The position numbers and the translations under genes were made by a program. A DNA stretch of 64,000 nucleotides from assembly GCA_012839295.1 (NCBI GenBank), contig DUNO01000002.1, forward strand, positions 40,569 to 104,568. The letters are read 5' to 3'. The notes beneath the pieces are model-generated. The model saw only the letters and a list, made by a program, of their open reading frames with translations. It had not been told where the DNA came from and did not search any database. Below, piece after piece: positions 16,586 to 25,066 of the stretch (positions are counted from its first letter, which is position 1; the number at the start of each line of letters is the position of its first letter). Origin of the DNA: Clostridiales bacterium (GTDB lineage Bacteria; Bacillota; Clostridia; Lachnospirales; Lachnospiraceae).

Positions 16586-17133
16586 GCCTGTCTCCTCTCT
16601 GCTCCTGTCGGAGCTTCTTTTACATCCTCATATAGTTCCATAATGGAATTGGCTATTTCTTCTATGGTCCTGCCGTCGGTTACGACGGTGCCATGGGCCG
16701 TATTTTCATAAACCGGTAACCTCAGGCCCAGCATATTTTCTACCTTTTCTTCCAGCCCGTCCCCTTGCAGCAAAGGCCTGGAAGCATCCCCCCGCAGGCG
16801 GTCCAGGGTAGTTTCCTTTGATGCTTTTAAGAAAACCACAAGCCCAAGCTCCCTGAGTAAGGCCCCATTCTCCTTCCTGAGCGGCATTCCCCCGCCGGTG
16901 GATAACACGGTATGCGTAAGAAGCGGTACCAATTCCTTTAATAAGCCCGTCTCAAGGTCACGGAAATATTCTTCCCCGCAGGACGCAAATATATTATTGA
17001 TGGTATCCCCGGCCTTCTTCTCGATCAGCTGGTCCGTATCCTGGAACTGATAGCTCAGCCGCTTCGCCAGGTATTCCCCAACACAGGTCTTTCCTGAGCC
17101 CATATACCCGACCAGTATGATATTGTGTTTCAT
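16582..17133 (-). CDS. aroK: Shikimate kinase
   Basis: Phosphorylates shikimate with ATP. Walker A is at about 8-16 (GYMGSGKTCVG), the shikimate-binding DTDQLIEKKAG at about 33-43, GEEYFRDLE at about 54-62 and the glycine-rich STGGGMPLR at about 78-86; the lid RPLLQ is also visible. At 183 residues it is slightly longer than usual because of a C-terminal tail (KEAPTGAERRQA). It overlaps both yqeG and aroQ by four bases. Confidence 0.95.
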   Translation of the reverse strand: MKHNIILVGYMGSGKTCVGEYLAKRLSYQFQDTDQLIEKKAGDTINNIFASCGEEYFRDLETGLLKELVPLLTHTVLSTGGGMPLRKENGALLRELGLVVFLKASKETTLDRLRGDASRPLLQGDGLEEKVENMLGLRLPVYENTAHGTVVTDGRTIEEIANSIMELYEDVKEAPTGAERRQA

Positions 17134-17642
17134 TTGATCTTTCCTTTCGAACGTTCCTTCCGGTAATGGTATAATACGATCCGCTCTAATTTACGCTTGA
17201 GGATAATCTGTATCTCCTCCTTCGGATGGATCGGGTTTACCAGATAGGTCATCATGCCGATATTGTTTGCGCCGTAAATATCCGTAAAAAGCTGGTCACC
17301 CACGAAAACCGTATTATCAATTCTTGTTCCCATGATTTTAACAGCCCTCAGGTAATTCTTTTTAAAAGGTTTATTTGCTTTATAGATATAATTCGTACCG
17401 ATCTTTTCATTGAACCTGCTGACCCGCGCTTTACTGTTATTTGATATGAGGCAGGTTTGGAAACCAAGCTTTTTCAGGCGCTCAAAAAGCTGGATCGCCC
17501 TCGGTGTCGCATCAGCACCATGCTCTACCAGGGTGTTGTCTATATCGAATAAAATCCCCCGGTATCCTTCCTGATATAATTTTTCATAGTTGATGACATA
17601 GGATGATTCTGCCAGTCTCTTAGGATAAAACCTACGAAGCAT
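17130..17642 (-). CDS. yqeG: YqeG-family HAD-type phosphatase
   Basis: A 170-residue IIIA-subclass HAD phosphatase. The nucleophile motif is FDIDNTLVEHG (about 33-43), with LISNNSKARV and VFVGDQLFTDIYGAN as the second and third motifs. Substrate is not established for the family. It heads the yqeG-aroK-aroQ-pepP-efp run, which is widespread in Lachnospiraceae-type genomes. Confidence 0.92.
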   Translation of the reverse strand: MLRRFYPKRLAESSYVINYEKLYQEGYRGILFDIDNTLVEHGADATPRAIQLFERLKKLGFQTCLISNNSKARVSRFNEKIGTNYIYKANKPFKKNYLRAVKIMGTRIDNTVFVGDQLFTDIYGANNIGMMTYLVNPIHPKEEIQIILKRKLERIVLYHYRKERSKGKIK

Positions 17643-17807
17643 GTGTATTCTCCATTCTTTTACTTACTGCTGCAAATAAATTATTACTATATATTATACC
17701 CTGCTTCCTGTTATATTACAAAGCAAATTCCAATATTCAGGATGAATGGCCATAGACCGGCATCCGTCAGGATTCCCTTGGATACCTATCCGTCGTTCAT
17801 CTACCGC

Positions 17808-18251
17808 TTATTCATCCTCACCGCTCAAATCCGATGTACAATGGGGGCATCTTGTTGCGCTGATGCTGATATCGGAGCGGCAATATGGGCAGGCCTTTGT
17901 AGTAGGAGCTGCCGCAGGCTCCGGCTTTTTCAGCTTGTTGATCCAGCGTACCATTAAAAAGACAACAAAAGCCATAATCAGAAAGTTTAATACCCCCGAG
18001 ATGAAAAGGCCGTAATTGACTGTAGGCGCCCCTACGCTCTGGGCATCCTGCAAAGTTACATAATGCTTTCCATCCAATGAGATGAACCAGTTAGTAAAGT
18101 TAATCTGGCGGGTAAACAAGCCTAATATGGGCATTATTATATCATTTACCAGGGAATTGACGATACTGCTGAATGCACCGCCGATGATGATACCTACTGC
18201 CAGATCAATCATATTTCCCCGTAACGCAAATTTCCTAAATTCCTTTAACAT
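17808..18251 (-). CDS. mscL: Large-conductance mechanosensitive channel with zinc-ribbon tail
   Basis: Opens under membrane tension to release solutes during osmotic downshock. The first 125 residues are a normal MscL: N-terminal amphipathic FRKFALRGNMIDLAVGIIIGGAFSSIVNSLVNDIIMP forming the pore helix, and a second helix GLFISGVLNFLIMAFVVFLMVRWINKL. The 147-residue chain then ends in CPYCRSDISISATRCPHC, a four-cysteine zinc-ribbon-like tail in the cytoplasm. Two hairpin repeats lie upstream (18281-18440). Confidence 0.93.
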   Translation of the reverse strand: MLKEFRKFALRGNMIDLAVGIIIGGAFSSIVNSLVNDIIMPILGLFTRQINFTNWFISLDGKHYVTLQDAQSVGAPTVNYGLFISGVLNFLIMAFVVFLMVRWINKLKKPEPAAAPTTKACPYCRSDISISATRCPHCTSDLSGEDE

Positions 18252-18280
18252 ATCCTCTCTTCCTCCTATGTGGACTAAAA

Positions 18281-18440
18281 ATAATATAAGTTATGAGAAG
18301 TTGTCCTTTAACTTCTCATAAAAGGCGCTGCACTTACGCCGTGCATCTCGATTATTGAATCATGGTTTCGATTCAATAATATAAGTTATGAGAAGTTGTC
18401 TTTTAACTTCTCATAAAAGGCGCTGTTTTTGCGCCGTGCA
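18281..18440 (-). repeat. Two 64-bp direct repeats upstream of mscL
   Basis: Copies at about 18281-18345 and 18376-18440 differ at only a few positions. Each holds a hairpin (TTATGAGAAGTT pairing with AACTTCTCATAA) and a second short GGCGC/GCGCC stem followed on the minus strand by TTTT. Between them is a hairpin ATTATTGAAT/ATTCAATAAT. They sit 30-190 bases upstream of the mscL start. The rest of the 18252-18719 gap holds one more palindrome (18461-18494) and AT-rich sequence without a clear gene. Confidence 0.7.
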
Positions 18441-18719
18441 AAGTGTGCCCCAAGGGGCGTACCGATTATCGGAACATGTATTTAGTTCCGATAATATCTT
18501 CTATTCATTCATTATAATACTTTGATCAGAATTCATAAAGTCTTTTGGGCAAAAATTATTTATTTCAACCGGCTCAAAATTTTTTATTACTAAAAAGATT
18601 ACACTTCTACTGCTATGGCTTATCCCCTCTGCATATTAATATTTGTCATAATACAGTTTCAACCGGTATATGTTCTAAAAGGATGCAATAACATATTTAG
18701 GGCATAGGAGAGATCGGGT

Positions 18720-19274
18720 ATGCAGCATAAGGGGACAAATACCATTGAAACAATCCGGCTGGTGCTTCGCCGGTTCCGCATCGAGGATGCAGGAGCCATG
18801 TACCGGAATTGGGCGGGAGATCCACAGGTATGTAAATACCTTTCCTGGGGACCGCATAGGGATGAGGCCGCCTCCCGAAGCAGGATCAGGGAATGGGTGA
18901 GCCGTTACGGGGAACAGAATTTCTATGTATGGGCAATTGAAATAAAGAATCAGGGGATGCCTGTGGGCTCCATCAGTGTAGAGATATCCAACGAACAGAC
19001 CTCAACCTGTGAGATTGGCTACTGTATCGGAAGGGATTATTGGAACCGGGGCATTATGACAGAAGCGTTAAGGGCCATCATGCATTATCTATTTTTTGAG
19101 ATAGGTTATGTGATGATTCAGGCAAAGCATGATATACTTAATACAGCCTCTGGAAAGGTCATGCAAAAGGCGGGGATGAAATACGCAAGGCTTGAGACAA
19201 ATGTGGGAACCAGAAGGGACGGCACCCAGTATGACTGTGTTGTTTACCAGAAAAATATAGCTGACCAGGAATAA
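18720..19274 (+). CDS. GNAT-family N-acetyltransferase (RimJ/RimL type)
   Basis: A 184-residue acetyltransferase of the RimJ/RimL-like Acetyltransf_3 group: ETIRLVLRRFRIEDAGAMYRNWAGDPQVCKYLSW at the N-terminus, EIGYCIGRDYWNRGIMTEALRAIMHYLF as the acetyl-CoA-binding motif, and ILNTASGKVMQKAGMKYARLE at the C-terminus. The acceptor is unknown. It is a plus-strand singleton ending in a hairpin shared with the convergent gene downstream. Confidence 0.88.
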   Translation: MQHKGTNTIETIRLVLRRFRIEDAGAMYRNWAGDPQVCKYLSWGPHRDEAASRSRIREWVSRYGEQNFYVWAIEIKNQGMPVGSISVEISNEQTSTCEIGYCIGRDYWNRGIMTEALRAIMHYLFFEIGYVMIQAKHDILNTASGKVMQKAGMKYARLETNVGTRRDGTQYDCVVYQKNIADQE

Positions 19275-19285
19275 ATGCAGCATCA

Positions 19286-19324
19286 CTGGGCAGGAAATCT
19301 AAAAACAGGTTTCCTGCCCAGTTT
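19286..19324. terminator. Bidirectional terminator between convergent genes
   Basis: A 13-bp stem (ACTGGGCAGGAAA with TTTCCTGCCCAGT) followed by TTCTATG on the plus strand. The last codons and stop of the minus-strand gene at 19299 lie inside the hairpin, so it serves both genes. Confidence 0.7.
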
Positions 19325-19850
19325 CTATGTAGCTAATTGGATACTGGGGATACTTCGCCTTCCATCCCTCTAAATCAACAAAAAGAAATTCATCAATAAC
19401 ATGACGGCATATTTCCCTTCTCATCCGATAAGAAAAAGGTAAATGAGTGAGCAACTTAGCAATTAATCTCTTCTTTAAAGCTTCGTCCATACCCAAGTTG
19501 GTTTCCATCAATAAAACATACTGTACCGGCTTATCTGCTTGATTTTTATTACAGGCCCAAACCAGAAACATCGTTCCATAAAATTTTCTCGCCACCCTTT
19601 TCCAAAATGGTTCCTCTTCTATTTTTTTCTGAAACGCTTGTGGGTTGTCCGCATTTTTTATATTAGCATTTTTATATTCCAGGCATATCAATTTTCTTTC
19701 ATCTTCCACCACAAAATCCACATCTGATAAATACTCTGAATACATGCTTGCCAGCGTATGTGGCTCAAACACGCTTAATGCCTTTGAAAAATCAAACTGC
19801 ATTTTCCCATTTTCGTCTTGTAAAACTTTGTCATGCTCCACTTTTTCCAT
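19299..19850 (-). CDS. Putative PD-(D/E)XK-type nuclease partner of an AAA ATPase
   Basis: A 183-residue protein I cannot place by name. The segment LSDVDFVVEDERKLICLEYKN (about 40-60) has the spacing of a PD-(D/E)XK core: Asp at the end of one strand and Glu-x-Lys in the next. The remainder is helical and basic (FWKRVARKFYGTMF, KKRLIAKLL, YRMRREICRHVIDEF). The start has AAGGAG upstream and comes 11 bases after the ATPase stop, so the two are one transcription unit. Nuclease activity is an inference from the motif and pairing. Confidence 0.55.
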   Translation of the reverse strand: MEKVEHDKVLQDENGKMQFDFSKALSVFEPHTLASMYSEYLSDVDFVVEDERKLICLEYKNANIKNADNPQAFQKKIEEEPFWKRVARKFYGTMFLVWACNKNQADKPVQYVLLMETNLGMDEALKKRLIAKLLTHLPFSYRMRREICRHVIDEFLFVDLEGWKAKYPQYPISYIETGQETCF

Positions 19851-19861
19851 TCGCTCCTTCT

Positions 19862-20974
19862 CTAATCAGCCATGTTCTTTTCCAAAGCCTCATCCAGTAA
19901 ACGGTCATCTGCCATAACAATCTTATTTCCTTTTAACTCACTCAGGTAAAAGGCTGATTTTCCATAAACTTCGGTCACATCCTTGTTTTCTGTTTCAATT
20001 GGTTTATATTCTGATGCCACCTCTGCGGAGGCCCGATACAAATTGTGATACATCACCTGTGCTTCTTTTCTTCTTCGGATTTCAAAATATTTGGCAAGAT
20101 TATAGCTGTGAGTTGCCACAAATATTTGTACCCCGGCCTCTTCTAATTGTAACAAAACATCCACCACAAGTGGAAACAGCTCTGGGTTCAGATTCGCTTC
20201 GGGTTCATCCCATAACAGAACAGTATCCTTTTCCAATAATCCATTCCGAATTAATTTCCACAACAATCCCAGTTTTCTTAGTCCTTCTGCTTCCAAAGAA
20301 AAATCTATCTTTCTTCCATCTAATTTCAACACATAAAAGGTATCATCCTCCATAATAATCGTTCCATCAATTACTTTGCTGATTTCTCTTAGAATATTTT
20401 CCATATAAGGCGGTATTTCCCTCGCTTCCGGCAAGGAAGCATTTACAATAATATCTACTTGAGTCCCGTCAAATGGCAGCTTATATTTCTGATTCAATGC
20501 CAGGAAGCCTTTTGAGTGAGATAGCATTTCTGTTGTTGGAATAAATACAGACTGTATATTCAATCCCAGCCACTGCTCATAATCAAAAATCCCTTTATGT
20601 GATAAGCTGTTAGTAAACGTATTCTTTCCATCAGATACTTCAAAATAAGAATAATCTTCTTTGCTTCCATTATTTTTCAGTAAATCAGAATCTGATAAAT
20701 TATTAGAGAAAAACTTTATCAGTTTATCAGTTTTTCCAATATCAGTTTTTTGAATGGACCATTGGGTTGCTGCATAAATCATTTTTAATAAAGTAGTCTT
20801 TCCAACACCATTTTCTCCAATCAGCACATTAATTCCATCTCCAAATTGTAATCTAAATGAATCATTAAGCACATCCCCTTCTTTAATATCATAGGTATTG
20901 CAATCCTCATTATTCTTCCGCCATTGTCTTTGAAATGCCATTACGTTTAAGACTTTAATTGATTTAATTGCCAT
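19862..20974 (-). CDS. AAA (OLD/SMC-like ABC) family ATPase
   Basis: A 370-residue ATPase starting at the ATG at 20974 (GGAGG upstream). Walker A GENGVGKTTLLKMIYA lies at about 54-69; the signature-like region GLRKLGLLWKLI and Walker B TVLLWDEPEANLNPELFP follow in the last third, then the switch FVATHSYNLAKYF. The layout matches AAA_21/AAA_15 ATPases found in nuclease-linked defence systems such as Septu, OLD and PARIS, but the partner here differs. The C-terminus (LSELKGNKIVMADDRLLDEALEKNMAD) is helical and acidic. Confidence 0.8.
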   Translation of the reverse strand: MAIKSIKVLNVMAFQRQWRKNNEDCNTYDIKEGDVLNDSFRLQFGDGINVLIGENGVGKTTLLKMIYAATQWSIQKTDIGKTDKLIKFFSNNLSDSDLLKNNGSKEDYSYFEVSDGKNTFTNSLSHKGIFDYEQWLGLNIQSVFIPTTEMLSHSKGFLALNQKYKLPFDGTQVDIIVNASLPEAREIPPYMENILREISKVIDGTIIMEDDTFYVLKLDGRKIDFSLEAEGLRKLGLLWKLIRNGLLEKDTVLLWDEPEANLNPELFPLVVDVLLQLEEAGVQIFVATHSYNLAKYFEIRRRKEAQVMYHNLYRASAEVASEYKPIETENKDVTEVYGKSAFYLSELKGNKIVMADDRLLDEALEKNMAD

Positions 20975-20995
20975 TTTTATACCTCCATCTATCAT

Positions 20996-21350
20996 CTATC
21001 CATGATGTCATCCACCGTACACCTCATCGACCGGCAGACTTTTATAATAATATCCGCTGATATCACTTCATTGTGGACCAACTTCTCCCGTGTTCCAATT
21101 TCTTTTCTCCTTAATGCTTACGTACAACAATCTTTAGTTACATTTACCCATTATGTAAAAGTATACCACAAACCCCCTATACTTTAAAGCAAAAAACATC
21201 CTAAATCACAGTCAATTTATTTTTATTGTTGGGGAGTGAACAGTAACTTTTATTGACCTTTTATTGACAAATGGAAAAATACCACTTGTAACTTTTTTCC
21301 TGTAATGTTATACTGTAATTGGAAGCTTAATAATCGAAAGGCGGATTTAC
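20996..21350. other. AT-rich intergenic region with divergent promoters
   Basis: About 350 bases between the ATPase (minus) and the secreted protein gene (plus). No supported gene is present; a 61-codon plus-strand frame at 21002-21187 lacks a ribosome site and is ignored. The plus-strand promoter is described at 21286-21314. On the minus strand TATACT preceded by TTTAAA at 17-base spacing near 21160-21190 may drive the ATPase. Confidence 0.4.
21286..21314 (+). promoter_or_regulatory. Promoter of the secreted protein gene
   Basis: TTGTAA (21286-21291), 17-base spacer, TATACT (21309-21314) with an upstream TG, giving an extended -10. The start codon lies 37 bases downstream behind AAGGCGG. 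Confidence 0.7.
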
Positions 21351-21980
21351 ATGAAAAAACTTAGTAAACTGCTATTCAGTACAATTGTTGCTTCAATTAT
21401 GGTCTTTATACCAACAATTTCCGTAAATGCTAAAATTGTTGAAACTGCTAATATTGGCGAAATTCAAAAAATTTTAGATACGGTCAATAAAGTTGTTGAA
21501 AAAGAATCAGCAAATATTAACTACTTTGAGAATGGCACAAAATCTATAGATGTTTATGTAGATGGAAAAAAAGAAGGAACCGTTACTTTTGAAACAAAAA
21601 AGATTGATACTGGAAGTGTCCATCCCAATTGGGAAGGTGTAGTTACTGATGGTAATTGGGTTCATACTAGAACATACGATATAGGTGTAAGCGGATCCGC
21701 AACACTCCAAACCAATTATACTGTATCAGGAATGGCAACTCGTATTACCCCAACTAGCACAACAGCTTATGCAACTCCTCCCGTTGGTTATAAACTAGAC
21801 ACTACTTCATCTTATTACTCTATAGTTAGTAGTGATATGTTTAATGCATATGGGAGTTACACTTACTCAATACCAGTTATAAATCTCCCTCTCACTTATA
21901 AGATAACTTGCGGTTTTTGGATATTTAGTCCAGATGCCGAAGGGAAAAACTTGGTAATATCAAGTGGTATTTCTTTATAA
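21351..21980 (+). CDS. Secreted protein of unknown function
   Basis: A 209-residue protein with a clear Sec signal peptide (KKLSKLLFSTIVASIMVFIP, then cleavage after ISVNA near residue 27). The mature part is Thr/Ser/Tyr-rich, likely beta-structured (SGSATLQTNYTVSGMATRIT, YATPPVGYKLDTTSSYYSI). No cysteine-anchored or cell-wall sorting motif is seen, so release to the medium is likely. Base composition is clearly more AT-rich than the flanking housekeeping genes. The membrane-protein gene downstream is separated by only 34 bases. Confidence 0.7.
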   Translation: MKKLSKLLFSTIVASIMVFIPTISVNAKIVETANIGEIQKILDTVNKVVEKESANINYFENGTKSIDVYVDGKKEGTVTFETKKIDTGSVHPNWEGVVTDGNWVHTRTYDIGVSGSATLQTNYTVSGMATRITPTSTTAYATPPVGYKLDTTSSYYSIVSSDMFNAYGSYTYSIPVINLPLTYKITCGFWIFSPDAEGKNLVISSGISL

Positions 21981-22014
21981 AATAAAACTCAATGATAGGA
22001 ATGAGCTAGATTCG

Positions 22015-22281
22015 ATGAATATTGATAATTTAAAAACGGCAATGATAATATCTCTTCCATTTATAATCTGGGTTCTGCTTATTATTGCCACAGCAGTAAT
22101 AATTTCCTTTACCTTATATAAATCTAAAAGAATCAAACACAATACCTTTGGATTAATATTCAAAATATCATTAGCACTGTTAATACTTAGTGTTATTTGC
22201 GTTATCGGATATTATATGATATTTGATCCAGCGGCAGAAATCAACATACAAGTAATGAATTTAACTTCAAAACTTAATTAA
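22015..22281 (+). CDS. Small two-helix membrane protein
   Basis: About 88 residues from ATG at 22015 (MNIDNLKTAMIISLPF). Two membrane segments are visible, IISLPFIIWVLLIIATAVIISFTL and IFKISLALLILSVICVIGYYMIF, joined by a basic loop (YKSKRIKHN). A GTG at 21964 could lengthen it but would overlap the upstream gene. Function is unknown; co-orientation and spacing suggest it works with, or is made with, the secreted protein. Confidence 0.6.
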   Translation: MNIDNLKTAMIISLPFIIWVLLIIATAVIISFTLYKSKRIKHNTFGLIFKISLALLILSVICVIGYYMIFDPAAEINIQVMNLTSKLN

Positions 22282-22294
22282 GCTTCCTCTCATC

Positions 22295-22329
22295 GGGCAG
22301 CCGCAAAACTAATGATTTTGCGGCTGCCC
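22295..22329. terminator. Hairpin after the membrane-protein gene
   Basis: GGGCAGCCGCAAAA pairs with TTTTGCGGCTGCCC. No long T-run follows on either strand, so termination strength is uncertain. The remaining bases to 22583 show no supported gene. Confidence 0.5.
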
Positions 22330-22583
22330 ACTTGATGCCCTGCATTTTCATTATTATATTATTATGCCGAATCGATACTTTTCTGATAGACCACACAGTC
22401 ATAGCGGATACCATCCCTTCCAATGCTGTACCGGGGGAAACTGTATTATGACAAATTTTCTATGGCCACACTAAGGTTTCTTTCCTTTGGGTTACGGAAA
22501 TAGCCTCTTCATTTTTTCTATCATGCATCTGGGAACAGGAAAACAGCGTTCAGAGCAATACAATGAAGTTTCAGGCAGAACCC

Positions 22584-22623
22584 TGAAAAAGCAGGGGGAA
22601 TCCGCCCCGCGGAGCCCCCCTGC
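22584..22623 (-). terminator. Intrinsic terminator after pheT
   Basis: On the minus strand GCAGGGGG pairs with CCCCCTGC across a GC-rich loop and is followed by TTTTTC. It lies 10 bases past the pheT stop. Confidence 0.8.
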
Positions 22624-22634
22624 CTGATCATTTA

Positions 22635-25019
22635 TTATTTACGGATCACGATGCCCTTTGTCTCAAACAATGCCAGCAATTCATCCACCATCGCCTGGAT
22701 CTCCTGTCCCTCCAGGGTTCTTTCCTTTGATATGAACTCAAAGCGCACTGTCACGCTTTTCTTTCCGGGTAAAAGCTTCTCATCCTCGAAGATATCAACC
22801 AGGTGGAAGCCTTGGAGGTATTCGCACTTATATTCCTTCACATAGCTGACGATATTTTCATAGCGGAGGGATTTATCTGCCAGTAAGCTCAGGTCAATTG
22901 TCACTCCCGGGTATTTACTGATCTCTGAATAACGAAGCGGCTCCTTTGTAACCTTCTCTAACTGTCCAAGGTCAATTTCAGCAAAGGCGACATTCAATTT
23001 TTTGTCCAGCTTATTCTTGATCTTTGGGTTGATCACAGAGAAGTATCCAAGCTCTTCCCCTGCCAGCCTGATGCGTGCACTATTTACCGGATGGACATAA
23101 TTGTATTTTGCCAGCTCCTCCGAAACGGCGAAGGTAGGGCGGAGGTTCTTAATTGACAGCAGGAGCTGTTCTACGATCTCCTTACATTTGAAATAAATCT
23201 CTTTATCGCCCAGCTTCTTGCTGGCTACGGCAATACCCAGCCTTTTACGCTCATCACACAGGCCGTCTTCCCTTAGCCCGTTAGCTACGCGGCCAATTTC
23301 AAACATGCCCATCTCCGGGTTGGAATCTACATTCTTTGCTACAAACCCAAGCAAGCTTGGAATCATGGTAGAACGGATTGTATCATTCTCTGCCGTAATG
23401 GAATTGATAATGCGGATATTCGGCTCTGTAATAATGCCCAGCTCCTTATTCTGCTTTGACTCGTACCAAATGTAGCTATGGACCTCATTCATCGCATAGC
23501 GCTCCGATAAAAGCTCCTTCATCCGGTACTCGTCGCTCCTTTCCACACTATGGCGGACCGGTGTCAGGAAGCTCTTCGTGGAACGGATGTCAAAATTATC
23601 ATATCCGTAGATACGGGTGATCTCTTCAATGATATCCGCCTTCATGGTAACATCCTTGGTGGCCCTCCAGGTAGGGACAACCAGACTGAACTCATCCTTA
23701 TTACGGGTTACGCTAAACCCAAGGGCTGTTAAGGTTTCCTCTATCTGGCCGGAGCTTATGTCAATGCCCGTATACTTATCTACATAAGCCTTGTCAAAGT
23801 CGATTCTGATGGTGTCATAATGCTTTACATAGCAGTCCGTCAGGGCTGAGGTCACCTCCACACCCGGATCGATATCCATAAGCAGCTTTAAGAAACGCTC
23901 GATAGCCGGAACCGTCAGCTCAGGATCGATAATCTTTTCATATCTTGAGCTTGCATCCGTACGAAGTCCCAGACGGGTTGCCGATTTACGGACACAAACG
24001 CCGTCAAAGTTAGCGGACTCTAATAACACCGTATCTGTTTCATCCGTAATTTCGGACAGCTCACCGCCCATGATGCCGGCTATGGCAACGGGCTCCTTCT
24101 CATCACAGATTAACAGGGTATCCGTATCAACCTTCCTGTCCACACTGTCCAGGGTTTTAAAATCCACAACCTCCGGATAGGTCTTTACCCTGATGGCTGA
24201 CACCTTCTTATTATCAAAGGCATGCATCGGCTGTCCAAGCTCCATCATCAGGTAATTTGTCAAGTCTGCCAGCAGGTTAATAGGCCTCATGCCGCAGTAG
24301 GTAAGGCGGATCCTCATGTTGACCGGGGATTTTTTCTTCTGGATATTTGCTACCGTAATACCGCTATAACGGAAGCACCGGTCAACATCCTCTACCTTAA
24401 TATCAAGCTGCGCAAGCTCCTTGTAAATGCTTGTATCCATAACCTCCAGGGGCTTTAGGGTTCTCTTCGTTAAAACTGCAATTTCCCTTGCAATACCGTA
24501 ATGTCCCCAAAGATCCGGGCGGTTCGTCAGGGATTTATTATCAACCTCAAATACGGTATCCTCTAACTGCATAAAGGTCTTAACATCCGTACCCAGCGGA
24601 TAGATATCCTCCAGAATCATCAGACCGGAATGATCCTCGCTAATGCCCAGCTCCTTTTCAGAGCAGCACATACCGTGGCTGATCTCCCCGGCAATTTTAG
24701 CTTCCTTAATCTCAAGGTCTCCCACCTGGCCCCCAAGCTTGGCAAAGGGCACCACCGCACCGACAAATACATTCGGCGCACCGCAGACACAGTCCACTAC
24801 TTCCGTTCCGATATCCACCTTTACCAGATGAAGCTTTTTAGAGTTTGGATGGTCGTCAATCTGGACAATCCTTCCTACTACAACATCCTTAATATTCTTA
24901 CCGTATTCATATATATCCTCTACCTCTGCAGTAGATAAGGTAAATCTCCCGATTAACTCCTTTAAGTTAATACCGGAGAGATCCGTAAATTCTGAAATCC
25001 AATTCATTGAAATAAGCAT
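22635..25019 (-). CDS. pheT: Phenylalanyl-tRNA synthetase beta subunit
   Basis: Beta subunit of the (alpha-beta)2 class II synthetase that charges tRNA-Phe. The 794-residue protein from ATG 25019 (MLISMNWISEF, GGAGG upstream) has the EMAP-like tRNA-binding domain (VVGRIVQIDDHPNSKKLHLVKVD), the B3/B4 editing region (RPINLLADLTNYLMMELGQPMHAFD, VAIAGIMGGELSEITDET), B5, and the C-terminal anticodon-binding domain (SEISKYPGVTIDLSLLADKSL). It is co-transcribed with pheS under a T-box. Confidence 0.97.
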   Translation of the reverse strand: MLISMNWISEFTDLSGINLKELIGRFTLSTAEVEDIYEYGKNIKDVVVGRIVQIDDHPNSKKLHLVKVDIGTEVVDCVCGAPNVFVGAVVPFAKLGGQVGDLEIKEAKIAGEISHGMCCSEKELGISEDHSGLMILEDIYPLGTDVKTFMQLEDTVFEVDNKSLTNRPDLWGHYGIAREIAVLTKRTLKPLEVMDTSIYKELAQLDIKVEDVDRCFRYSGITVANIQKKKSPVNMRIRLTYCGMRPINLLADLTNYLMMELGQPMHAFDNKKVSAIRVKTYPEVVDFKTLDSVDRKVDTDTLLICDEKEPVAIAGIMGGELSEITDETDTVLLESANFDGVCVRKSATRLGLRTDASSRYEKIIDPELTVPAIERFLKLLMDIDPGVEVTSALTDCYVKHYDTIRIDFDKAYVDKYTGIDISSGQIEETLTALGFSVTRNKDEFSLVVPTWRATKDVTMKADIIEEITRIYGYDNFDIRSTKSFLTPVRHSVERSDEYRMKELLSERYAMNEVHSYIWYESKQNKELGIITEPNIRIINSITAENDTIRSTMIPSLLGFVAKNVDSNPEMGMFEIGRVANGLREDGLCDERKRLGIAVASKKLGDKEIYFKCKEIVEQLLLSIKNLRPTFAVSEELAKYNYVHPVNSARIRLAGEELGYFSVINPKIKNKLDKKLNVAFAEIDLGQLEKVTKEPLRYSEISKYPGVTIDLSLLADKSLRYENIVSYVKEYKCEYLQGFHLVDIFEDEKLLPGKKSVTVRFEFISKERTLEGQEIQAMVDELLALFETKGIVIRK

Positions 25020-25036
25020 AGTTTCCTCCATTCTGC
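25020..25036 (-). promoter_or_regulatory. Ribosome-site segment shared by pheT, pyrE and argS
   Basis: The 14-base block GCGGCRGAATGGAG immediately precedes the start codons of pheT (here), pyrE (33887-33902) and argS (about 43854-43870). In pheT and argS it is the right half of a small hairpin (GCCGTGGCTGCGGC, GCCGCCTGGGCGGC). Sharing between unrelated genes suggests a spread leader element. Confidence 0.55.
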
Positions 25037-25066
25037 CGCAGCCACGGCATTTCCTGTCTGATTATC

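Noticed and set aside
21002..21187. 61-residue plus-strand frame upstream of the secreted protein
   Set aside because: No ribosome site, and it overlaps the likely promoter and leader of the divergently transcribed ATPase gene.
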